Source of the DNA: Hermetia illucens
Lineage: Eukaryota > Arthropoda > Insecta > Diptera > Stratiomyidae
Length of the DNA stretch: 64,000 nucleotides
Assembly: GCF_905115235.1 (NCBI RefSeq)
Contig: NC_051855.1
Coordinates: forward strand, 12,576,388-12,640,387
Reading direction: 5' to 3'
Shown: positions 11,331 to 21,636 of the stretch, piece after piece
Position numbering within the stretch: position 1 is the first letter of the stretch
Layout: every line of letters starts with the position of its first letter
Translations under genes and position numbers: made by a program
Notes under the pieces: model-generated
What the model saw: only the letters and a program-made list of their open reading frames with translations
Databases searched by the model: none
What the model was told of the DNA's origin: nothing

Positions 11331-13550
11331 TGCGCGCCACACTTTCCCCAGCCCAGGGGGCATTACAAAACTACCTTTGGCTATAGAGCATTCATAAGGT
11401 AATTCACTGTTTCCTTAGCTGGAGGAGCAGGCAATATTACGAAAGCCAACCAGCTAAAAAAAACAGAACTTTCAACTGCTATCCAATCAGAAAATATTAG
11501 CTGTAATTCAAATTGTAGTACTATAGATGCAGCAGGAGCATATTCATCATTCATTTGGATGTTTACCATGTTAGAGGCTCCTTAGCTTCTTCCCCTATTC
11601 GCAGCTAAAATACTTCACACCTATTTTCCATTGTAAAGGATATTTCATGTGGAGCAAATATTTAGCATCGCGCACGTGTTTTCTATGTAACTCACAAGGG
11701 GTTAGCGCGTCGGAAATATACTCACAAGGACGACGTGCTTTTCCACCCAAAAAAAAACTGACTGAAATCAGACAAATTCGTTACAAGTCTGGACACAACT
11801 ACAATTGTACGTGGCTGTGATGTGCTTCCTTTTATATGGATTTGAATTTTGAAAACATCCATTTGTTCCTTGCAACAGAACAGATAAACATGTCCTGAAT
11901 TAGACTCACCAAAGTCTACTTAGTGACAGAGTCGCTGGTTATTATCAGTCATCTCCAAGTTCACAACCTAAATGTAAAATAGAATATTTTCACCACTTCT
12001 AACTATAATCAACGTCAGCCTGATCACAATTTACCTTTAGAAGAAGCTAAAGGATAAGAAAGGGGCCATAGATGCACTTCTCTTCTTTACAGCCTAACGA
12101 AAAAGGAGGAACAGCTTTTTGCTCCTACTACCGAAATACATATTACTGCGCCAGTGTGGGATTTTCAGCTACCCCTTCAATATATGGTAAAATGGTAAAA
12201 AGGACTTAACAACACTATTTAAAGGAATTTCTCAATTTCATTTCTCCTTTCCAAAATCAGACCGTCGCGTGTCACAGGGATGCACATGGTTCCGGTTAGC
12301 ATACCGTAGAAATATGGTTTGGAATATGTTGTTACGCCCGTCCTTTTTTTTAATCCCAGGTTAATCCTTCCATTCTCTGACAGATGCAGTTCTAGATCCA
12401 AAACAATTATCAAATCAGATATTATGTACAATTCAAGTATCTTAGCAACAAAGCTAGCGTATCTTTTATGCGAAAAAAAATATTGATAGCACAAATATCA
12501 TGGGAGGAGGGATGGAGGAGCCCATTGGACACTATTGTTTTGGGGCTCCACATTACAAAAGTTCTCTCTCCTATTTTCCTATTACCCCGTGAATCTCACT
12601 CTTAAATGTGTACGTGACCCAAAACTGAAGTAAAGCAGACTGGAAGGAAGAGTGGCGGCGACTTCTTTCGCATGGTTGATATTTCTAATAGATGGAAACC
12701 TGTCAGGATATACATTATAAAAACTGTATTGTATGAAAATGAGAATCAAGGCTAGGCAAGGATGTACTATATAACACTTTTGTACGTAGATGCATGCAAT
12801 ATTTAGAATCTATGTTTGAACTGTAGAGAGTAATCCATCTACAAGGGATGGAGAAATGTGAATTCTGTGAGTACCATACTAGTACATACACTCAATTTTG
12901 CAGAGTGTGCTTCTGGTAGATATGACGTCATACCAATGACGGTGATGACAATATCTCATCAATCAAAGGCCTAGATCTCATCCCAAGTTCAGTGCACTTA
13001 AGGAAAATAAATTTGCCAAAGGTAAATCATGAGTACATAGTATATACAGGGAAAAAATGGTTCTTAGTATTATGGAAACATTTCACCTTGTCTCGGACCA
13101 ATTTATTTTGATTTGTTCATATAAATAAATACAATCAACCAATTAAAACCGTACACTTTGAAGTCAAATATCCTGAAAACCTTATTTTTTTTAAATAAGT
13201 TATGAAATAAAAAACAGTAACCCTTTATGGATATTTTCTGCCGTTAATATTATTTTATTAATTCTATTTTACACAGAAATATTACAGAAAAACAACAAAA
13301 AATGAGCGTTTATCGCAGCCAAAACAAAAAAAAAAACTTGGACACTTCAAGTTATCATTTTATATGGCAACACTTAACGAGATTGTTGCTCAAAAGTAGG
13401 TACCCTTATGTTTCGTGTTGTATTTAGAACTTCTGAGCTCACTTTCCAATAAATGTCAAAACTAAGACCGGCTTCTGAAAGTACTAATCGAGACCTTTAA
13501 CTTAAAACCCCACATGACCATATTTCGTGAAAAAAAAATTTAACGCAGGA
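11331..13550. other. gap: nothing recognised
   Basis: Mixed AT-rich sequence without a supported gene. The minus-strand open frame at 12219-12494 has no recognisable motif. Confidence 0.45.
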
Positions 13551-13554
13551 CGAA

Positions 13555-14195
13555 AGGACGCTCAACTATCAGAAGATGGTTCTCTGGATGTTCACCGGTG
13601 TGATGTGTCCACTCCTAACGTATGGCTCTATTGTATGGTAACAGGATTTGAGCAAAAAGTACAATAGAACGAAGCTTAATAGAATTCAAAAAACCGATTG
13701 TGCAGGACCTCGGTAGGTCCTGTAGTCCTGCCCGGCAGATGCTCTGAATGTACTTCTGCATCTCTTTCCCCTAGACTTCCACGTTAAATACGTTGTAGCG
13801 TGCAGTGAGTCCGGATACTGTACAGCGAAGCCCTACGGCCATAGTAACATCCTAGACGAAATACCTCAGGGAGATCTGGAGATCACCCGCACGCAAGTTG
13901 AACTTCACAAGAAACTTTGCTGACTTTCCAACCAGGACGAAGCGGCGTGCTGCAAGGCTATGACAGTATTTTCCACCGATGGATCAAAGATGGTCTGTGG
14001 AGTCGGTGCAGGGGTTTCCCCGAATGCACACGGTGTATCCGAGTCGTATGGTCTCCCAGGTTTCGCCAGTGCATTCCAAGCGAACGTACTGGTGTTACTG
14101 GAAGTCTGTCGATGGTTGGAGCATGATCCGAGCTCCAAGCGTAACATAGCCATTCTCTCTGGTTGCCTCTTTGCCAAGGCGCAGAAATAGCGCTC
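13555..14195 (+). mobile_element. I/LOA-type LINE relic: RT tail plus RNase H
   Basis: The RT C-terminal region (MVLWMFTGVMCPLLTYGSIV) is followed by an RNase H at about 13960-14190 (VFSTDGSKMVCGVGAGV, then FQANVLVLLEVCRWL). Stops interrupt the linker. The RNase H frame ends early, without its last acidic motif, at the junction with the next relic. Confidence 0.75.
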
Positions 14196-14204
14196 ATAGA
14201 TTAT

Positions 14205-15000
14205 CGAAACCGTGGTGGAATGGTGAAATCAGACGACTGCGTGCGGTATGCCTGCAAGCGAGAAGAAATTACAAACGCGCAAATGAGCAGGAAATTGCAG
14301 AGAAAGGCGACGTACAATTTTAAAGAACTCTTGGAAGAGGCCGACATCAACCCGTGGGGACGATCCTATAGAGTAATGGTTAAGTTGAAAGGAGGCAGGA
14401 CCCCGCAAATAAAATGACCAGTTTTATAGCGAAGAATAGTGACCACACTATTCCCGCAGCAAATGCACTATTGCGGTCAAAAGAGAGAGAGAGCATCCCA
14501 CAAAGGATATACGACTAGATGAGCTTACCATTGCCTGCGAAACGGTAGGGGCAGGACACCCGGGCTGGACGGAATACCGAACGTGGCTTTGAAGGGGCGC
14601 GATTAAAGCAAGACCGGAGTGGTTCATTTTCACTTTTAATACCTGTTTCGAAGAAGGCACTTTCCCGACTCGGTGCTACTAAAGAGTGGTAAACCATCTG
14701 GAGAGCCATCATCGTACCGTCCCATTTGTTCGCAGGACAGTATGGGAAAGTTGCTGGAGCGCATCATTTGCAACAGGCTGCTCCGAATTGTAGAGGAAGC
14801 AAGAGGCATATCCACACAATAATACGGTTTTCGCGCCAGCCAACAAACCGGTGCATTCTATCAATGCAGCAGAAGCACTTGCAGCTATAAAGTGGCAAAA
14901 ACAATACTGTGCTATCGGCTCCCTTGACGTGAGGAATGCTTTCAACTCAGCGCAACAGCAGCATATAATAAGACCTATGACTGCTCCGTAAGGAATTGGG
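14205..15000 (+). mobile_element. R1-like LINE relic: linker and front half of RT
   Basis: Contains the pre-RT linker (ELLEEADINPWGRSYRVMVK), the RT start (GRTPGLDGIPN), PSSYRPICSQDSMGKLLERI, and YGFRASQQTG. This is the usual order of the R1-clade RT front. At least three stops or frame changes are present. It breaks off at the inverted RT fragment that starts at 15008. Confidence 0.75.
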
Positions 15001-15007
15001 CAGTAAT

Positions 15008-15277
15008 TTAATGCTCCAACACCTCAATGCATGGGATTAATGTATGCATCCAGCGGCGCTTCATTGACCCCCTCTGGTTCACGGCATTGTCGAATGATCC
15101 CGTCCAGACAGTGAACCTTGCATACCCTGACAAGCAATGACTATGCACTTCATTATACATGATGTTCTCTAAAAGAAACCCCAAAATGATACTTTGAGGA
15201 ACAATTGTTGTCGTAATATACTCTTGCCAAGCGGTTTTTGGTGGGTGAGCCAACTTCTGGCTCACTTCTTCAAGCAT
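15008..15277 (-). mobile_element. inverted R1-like RT fragment
   Basis: On the minus strand it reads VPQSIILGFLLENIMYN, a decayed form of the RT motif GVPQGSVLGPLLWNIMY that normally follows the part present on the plus strand just upstream. It is therefore a piece of a similar element lying in the opposite orientation, by inversion or by a second insertion. Confidence 0.6.
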
Positions 15278-15479
15278 GTATGAATCAGCTGCTTACGAAC
15301 TACTTGGCCTGGTCTTAACAGTCAACTTGAAACCTTTGCTTGAAATCCTGTTTGACACTGAAATCTCTTTGTTTCGAATTCAGAAGTCCCCCATGGTTCT
15401 ACCTCCATTACAAATACAATTGGAAAGCACGCAGTGACCGTAATGCCGAAGATCGACGATGAGAAAAGAGAGCGCACAC

Positions 15480-15960
15480 AATCAGCGTGTGGCAGGAACC
15501 GTCGGATAATTATCACAAGGAGAGGTGGACTTACAGGCTAAATCAAAATATTCAACTTCGGATTATGCGCAGCCATAGAGATATCCACAATCACTTGACC
15601 CGGTTTCTAACTGGGCATGGTGGATACCGTAGTTATTTACATCATTTTGAACATGACGTCCTGAGTGTATAAACGAATACGGGGACCCGGGGCACATACT
15701 CTTAGTATTTCCGAGTTTTGCAAATGAAAGGGAACAGCTTCAACTTCTCTTGACAAGACTCGTTACAAGTTGAGGCAATCAATCCGGAAATGCTCGAATT
15801 CCAAGAAATGTTGAATGCAGTTAGTTGCACCACAAGTTGTATTCAAGAGGAGCTTCGAAGATTAGGGCACTCACGAAAAAGCGGCAGGGAGGGCACAATT
15901 CACACCGTACGAGTAAGCCGGTAGGGCTTTAATCCGCCCCACGATGTAATGTCTTTAGAT
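15480..15960 (+). mobile_element. R1-like LINE relic: ORF2 C-terminus
   Basis: Reads RWTYRLNQNIQ, then HNHLTRFLTGHGGYRSYLHH, the conserved C-terminal stretch of R1-clade ORF2. The CCHC-like segment that should follow is decayed. Confidence 0.7.
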
Positions 15961-15999
15961 AGAACCGGGTCCTGGCACAATGCCAAGAATCAGACGACA

Positions 16000-16202
16000 T
16001 GTTGCTATGTTTAATTCTAAGGAGGTTGATGGAAATCAACCTCAAACATTGGGAGCTGCCTGCTCAAGACTTGCTCTCGCAAACCATTCGAGAGTCGAAT
16101 GTGGACGTGGCGGTAATATGTGAACCTTATCGAAATTACGTTGATGCCACGTGGGTGAAAGACTCATCGGGAAACTCGGTGATATGGACATGTGGACAGT
16201 AA
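16000..16202 (+). mobile_element. R1/I-like LINE relic: N-terminus of the apurinic endonuclease domain
   Basis: INLKHWELPAQDLLSQTIRE, then VDVAVICEPYRN, then TWVKDSSGNSVIW is the opening of the endonuclease domain (N of INLNH and E of SEPY are catalytic in the family; both are kept here). The rest of the domain is missing or unreadable after 16202. Confidence 0.75.
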
Positions 16203-16576
16203 GCCATCCAAGAAACAGCCGACTTTGTAAGGGCGAAAGTCAACTGATATCCATTGCATAGCATCGAAAAAGATAGTACGAATCTTATCCCCTCCTGCGA
16301 AGCTTCAATCAATATATTTAACAACCAACTAATTATTTCGAAAGGGAAGGATATATACGCTTATAAGGAACCACACGCAGGATATCATCGACATTCTATT
16401 GGAACCTTCAATGAAGGATTAATCCCGAAACGGATTCAAAATACCGGAACATCATATTCATCTGCACATATAGATGAAGGCAAGGAGGGCAATATTCAGG
16501 ATGGCCGGGAGTATCAGTGACCCGGGGAGCTGCCTAAACCGAAGGAAGATTGATATTCTTTCTAGGCGGTATCCAG

Positions 16577-16895
16577 AATTACTGATAATAATAATAATCG
16601 TTGGTGCAACAATCCATATTGGATCAAGGCCTTGAAGTGTGTTAGAGCACTTCATTCAAGACCGTAACGGTACACCACAGTACACTGTGGGAGGCAATGT
16701 GGTCAGCATTGCGCTCGCCCGAGATTATTACCCTGATTTGACTCAGGTACTCATTCACAGCTGAGTCGACTGGTGTCCGACATCCAATCACGATAACAAA
16801 TTCCTCTGCCCCCAGCGAGATTTGAACCGCGACCTTCCGCTACGATAGCCCAGCGCTCTAACCACTTGAGCCATCCGGACACTCAATTACTGATA
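16577..16895 (-). mobile_element. tRNA-derived SINE, full-length-looking copy with target-site duplication
   Basis: Read on the minus strand, it starts with a tRNA-like head. The pol III A box is TGGCTCAAGTGG (plus-strand 16862-16873) and the B box is GGTTCAAATCT (16818-16828). A tRNA-unrelated body follows, with a TTATTATTATTAT tail. The 11-base direct repeat AATTACTGATA flanks it at 16577-16587 and 16885-16895. Two shorter copies occur in this window at 24.4 and 26.7 kb in the same orientation. Confidence 0.9.
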
Positions 16896-16969
16896 CCAAG
16901 GGATAATATGACAACGAGGTTTCACTTCGATTAGAAGTTTGAAACACGGAGAAACAAGGCAAACTGGGA

Positions 16970-17760
16970 GAGCGTGGCTGGGACATACGGCTTAAGCAAG
17001 CAACTGATTGCTCGTTACACTGACGGATCCTTCACAGCAGATGGAGCGGGTGCCGGTGTCATTGGTCCAAGGAAAATGCACTTTCAGCCAATGGGTAAGT
17101 ACACTAGCATATTCCAGGTGGAATTATACGCCCTAGACAAATGTGCCTCCTTTAATCTCCAAAGTAACTACAAGGGGCAGTACATTGCTATTCTCACCGA
17201 TAGCCAAGCAGCGATCAAGGCACTTACGTCCAACCAACTGAACTCTAAACTGGTATGGATGTGCCTTGAGAGACTGAGTGCACTCGGCTCGTCCAACAAG
17301 GTCTGGGTACTCTGGGTTCTAGGTCATACTGGGTTGGAAGGCAACGAGGCTGCAGAGGAACTAGCCAAGAAGGAAGCAGGGACGCTTTACACGGGCCAGA
17401 ACCCTTCTGTGAAATCGGAAACGGATTGATGACTATGACACTAAGAAATGAAGAGAAATGTTTGGGGGAACTATACTGGGCGTACCTACCAGGGATGGAG
17501 CAGTCCAGGGTGCTTATTGGGGGATACGAACCATTGCCCACAAAGGATTGCTTAAACCTCACCAAAAAGAATCTCCGAATCATAGTGGGAATTCTCACTG
17601 GTCACTGTCGGCTAAACAATCACCTAGGAAAGCTAGGGATATCCACGGACACTGCCTGCAGGTTTTGTGCGGAATGTGATGAAAACTCTATACACGTCCT
17701 GGGACAGGGTCCGAGGTCGAGGCATCTGGGAGAACACTTAATACCAATGCAAAGTTGAAA
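16970..17760 (+). mobile_element. I/LOA-type LINE relic: RNase H and C-terminal zinc-finger region
   Basis: The RNase H lies at 16974-17429 with nearly complete motifs: ARYTDGSFTADGAGAGV, FQVELYALDKCA, AILTDSQAAIKAL and VLGHTGLEGNEAAEELAKK, i.e. the D-E-D-D set. After one frame change it continues at 17426-17758 with IVGILTGHCRLNNHLGKLG and the Cys/His-rich ACRFCAECDENSIHVL. This RNase H is the best preserved retroelement domain in the left half of the window. Confidence 0.85.
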
Positions 17761-17849
17761 GATTTGAAAGTAGGGAATATACTTAAGCTCCTGGCGGTTA
17801 TAGGCATGCTTGAAATACACTAGGACGCGTGCGACTTTCCCTAAACGGA

Positions 17850-18330
17850 ATAATAATAATAGGGTGTGGCTTTGCCGCAAACATAGGGAGACCAACTACC
17901 ACATTACCCAGTTTTTGCAGGGACACGATGGCAATATCTGCACCGCTTTAAGTTGGATGCTTCTCCTGATTGTCCTAGATGCGATGACATACCAGAGGAG
18001 ATCCAGGGCATGTGATGTTTCACTGCCCCAGGTTCGCAATGTAGAGGAGGAACCTAAACCAGGCGTTGGATAGGAGCCGGAGCCCGGATAACTTAGTTGC
18101 GGAGATGCTGAGGTCGAAGGAGAACAGCCTTACGGTTTGGAGGGGGAGGAGTAGTTGCTGAAGGAGCTAAGGAGGACAGCCGAAAGGGGGAGTGCCTAAG
18201 GCCAAACCTACCCCGTGAAGGAATACCAAAATTATTGTTCATTTAATGAAGCTGGAACTGGAGAGACCGGTGGTAGTTTATAGTGGGTTCGAATCCCACC
18301 CACCCGCCCTGGCTCCGGCGTTTATGCAGC
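17850..18330 (+). mobile_element. R1-like LINE relic: ORF2 end and 3' untranslated region
   Basis: Split over frames it reads the R1 C-terminus: NYHITQFLQGHDG, then LHRFKLDASPDCPRCDDIPE. A G-rich 3' region follows. It ends near a perfect tRNA T-arm-like hairpin (18283-18299). Confidence 0.7.
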
Positions 18331-19470
18331 CGTATCTTCCTAACACTTTCCATCTTCGTGTACGAACAAACATTGAAACGAATATTCTATAATTGCTATT
18401 TTTAATTGACCATGCTTAATAGTACAAAATTAAATCAATCATCCATGTGCAACCATCTGATGGGATCGATGACCGGAAAGTAATGATATCTTTTCTGCGA
18501 TTGCTTCCTGAAGCAGAAATCTCGACATATGAGCTCGGCCGAATGAGTAATTTCACTGTGTACAAGGAATTTGGAACGACCTTTCTCACTTATCTGCGAA
18601 AAGCGTACATTGAGATGCATTTCAAATGTTTAAAAAGGATGATAACCTGGATCCAATCTGAAACAATGCACTAAGGACTAATTACTAACAAACATAGTTT
18701 CACTCCACCTTGATTTATCCGTCGACAACTGCAGCCCGACGACCTATTATCTGGAATCCATCTGAATGTTTATACAAGTTTCAATTCGCGGCGTTTCCAC
18801 GGGATTTGACCTCAAACGCGCACACTCTTTCTTCCCCCGAGGAAAATATCTGGGCAAACGAACAACAATTCAACACCGAAATTATCCTTTACCGCTCGAA
18901 TTTTCACATAAGTACATACCAACGCCGCCACTAACCAAACGAGCCCCGAAAAAACAAAATTCTCCGCCACAAACGAAATTAAGCAAGAAAATTAACGCCA
19001 CGCTATCTTAAGTACAAACTCCGATGAGAATGCATTGAACCTACGTCAATATTCGCGCAATGGCGATTCACAGAAATGTCCGTCACCGCACGATTAGAAT
19101 GAAAAGGAAATTACGTTCATTAATCTTCGTCCCGTTTATTCGCGCCTTTTCCTCAAACCGCCTAACTACTTCCGCTGGTCAGGAGAAGACGAAAAAGTAA
19201 TGACACAATCACATCGGATGACAAATCGAATCAATGTTTGTTTACGTATAGATGGCAGATACGGATTGTCATCGGATCCAGCGATGACGGATGAGAGAAA
19301 GGATGGCGAAAGTTTGACATGTGAATGGCGCCAATATATTTGAAATTTTGGGTGTATATTTTTCATATTATAAAATAGTTAGAACAAACTAGGGGTCGTT
19401 AAGGCGCTCCTTCAACAGGTCGAGATTTACAAATTGATCATGATTGCAATCCAGGAAACAAACTAGATTA
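18331..19470. other. gap: nothing recognised
   Basis: Sequence of higher complexity than the AT-rich gaps. It has open frames at 18447-18674 and 18710-18934 with no family motif. Could include regulatory DNA; nothing firm. Confidence 0.4.
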
Positions 19471-19479
19471 GTAGTGAAA

Positions 19480-20130
19480 TAAGCGTAATGAACTCCCACA
19501 CAATTTTTAAAAGTGGCAAACCATCAGGTCACAAGGAGCTCAAGCCGCACACCATCAACTTCAAATCTATCAACGAAAGGGTGTGTGCGATTTGCATCAG
19601 GACTCTTTCTTCAACCTCTGGCTCAACAACGTGCATACCCCTACTGAAATCAAGGAAGATGCAGGGGACGTCAGCGACCTTTAACAGGTTGCTTACGATA
19701 CGGGGTGTGACTCCTCGAGGTACCCGAGTAAATAGTTCTGACCCTGCAGCTGACACTGTCGTAAATTCAGTGATGAACCTGATAACGACGGCGTATGAAG
19801 CCTCCACGGGGATCCCAGCCTCAGCCGCGACAAGCCTTTTATGTACTGGTGGACGACAGAAATTGCCGACCTACGGAGGGAGTGCCATAAGCTCCGCCGT
19901 TTGGCATAACGTTTGCACGCCAATGAGGAGGCATTTGCCATAAAGGCACAGTATAGATCAGCAAAAAGGAGACTCCGCCGCGCTATAAATAAAAGCAAAG
20001 CTCGCGGCTAGCAAAATCTTGTCAACGAGGTGAATGAAGATCCGTAGGGACTTGGCTATAAGCTTGTCAGCCGGAAAATCGGGGCTCTCAGACCATCCTC
20101 GTAACTGTGATGGTGGCAGTCAACATGAGT
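19480..20130 (+). mobile_element. R1-like LINE relic: region between endonuclease and RT
   Basis: Matches the R1 linker in pieces: AADTVVNSVMNLITTAYEAS, YWWTTEIADLRRECHKLRRL, then EEAFAIKAQYRSAKRRLRRA. This segment typically precedes the RT. Two frame changes occur; the RT itself is replaced by a different relic downstream. Confidence 0.7.
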
Positions 20131-20379
20131 GGTACAGTTTAAAAAAAAAGCTTCTCGTAATCGGGAAGTCTCAATATCCGTGGTTGGGATCGCGAATTAA
20201 CGAAAAAAAAGGAAATCCTGCTTTTGATAGATAACTATCCTACACCCCCCCATATGGCTGACCTTAGAAGCGTAACTCTGCTGTTTCTGCGTCCTAACAC
20301 CACTGCAGTATTAAAACCCAACGGGTGGCTCCACAACCGACCAGGTTTTTACCGTTAAACTAATCCTGCAAAAGTGCTG

Positions 20380-21300
20380 GGAATATAACTTTGACGTGTA
20401 CCAAATCTTTGTCGATTTCAAGTGGACTTACGACAGTATAGATCAAAGAGTACTGTACAACATGATGCTGCAATTTGGTATACCAGCTCCCAACTCCATC
20501 TCACAGGTACGAATCCAGAACAAGTTGATTGATCCTTTTGAAGCACGTACTTGTTTAAAGCAGTCCAACGGACTAGCGCTGAAGCTCTTCAACCTAGGAC
20601 TCGAATACGCAATAAGAGCAATGGATACCAGCACCAGCGGGACCATGGCTCCTCAAATTAGAGTTATATTCCTATCAAAACGCTAGCAGTAATAAAGGAG
20701 AGTATGAAGGGAGATACGGGGCTGAAGGTTCTCTCTTTCAAACCCCATTGAAAAATCGAGGCGTCACTGTCCCTTTTAATAAGTTATGGCGGCTCCAATG
20801 GGGGGAGAGGGTAAAACCGATATCTAGGAGGAAGAAAAAAGTCCTGCCTTTCTACTACTGCTAAAAACCCATAGCGGCACTACTCGTTAAAAAGTTACAG
20901 CGCGTTATCATCGTCACGATGTGCAAGGGGGTTACAGAAGGAGACATCCCTTGCTCCTCCACCCCCTAGTACATTTTTTTGAACTAAACTAGGTGAAAGT
21001 CTCATGCGATAGCAATAGATAAAATAGCGCTTGATGACATGGTACTCGTACAACTTCCAACCTACAAATTATGTTTGAACGAAATTCTACTAAGTGTATG
21101 GGAAATCCAATGGCACAACGTAACGTTGTCCCTTATTAGCGTACGCAGATAACATCAATTTCATGTCTCGAAAACTGTCCGACGCAGAGGAATTTCTACA
21201 TATTTTTGACACTGTTGTGAATGAAGTTGGACAAAATGAAAATAATGATGCAATCAAGAAGTAGAACGCCAGCTCATTCGAGCATCAACATCGAATTCAT
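20380..21300 (+). mobile_element. non-LTR RT fragment of a second type (RTE-like)
   Basis: YQIFVDFKWTYDSIDQRVLY, then FGIP, then LALKLFNLGLEYAIRAMD, and further down LLAYADNINFMSRKLSDAEE. These are the palm motifs of a LINE RT, with YADN in place of YADD. The motif order and wording differ from the R1-like relics nearby. The middle part between about 20690 and 21140 is unreadable. Confidence 0.65.
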
Positions 21301-21470
21301 AGACAGCTTTATACTGTTATGGAATCCTAGCCACAATTGAATAATCCCGATTTACGGATTAGAGCAGCGTGAGGCGCTATAGCTCTAACCAGGTGCGGTG
21401 GTAAACACGGGATCAGAAGTGAGCAGCTAAATAGTTTTAACTCGACTTCCAGTGCAGCGTGAGCGCTATA

Positions 21471-21636
21471 GCACTGGCCTGACCCGTGAGGAAGTTGGAG
21501 AAGCTATCCTCCTTATTCCTTACCCAACTGAGCCACAGCAGTTTTCTTGCTGCTCAAAGGAGCATAGCTTGTCAGCTTCTCCAGGATAGGAATAAGAAGG
21601 ATAGCTTCTCCAGCTTCCCCACGGGTCAGGCCAGTG
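21471..21636. repeat. inverted repeat, arms about 50 bases
   Basis: Left arm 21471-21520 (CACTGGCCTGACCCGTGAGG onward to CTTATTCC) pairs with right arm 21588-21636 (GGAATAAG onward to GGGTCAGGCCAGTG) with about four mismatches and a loop of about 67 bases. There is no ORF of note. Confidence 0.85.

Noticed and set aside
16818-16884. A genuine tRNA gene
   Set aside because: A and B boxes are present, but stems do not pair as a full cloverleaf and the sequence continues into a repeated body with tail and target duplication, so it is a SINE.
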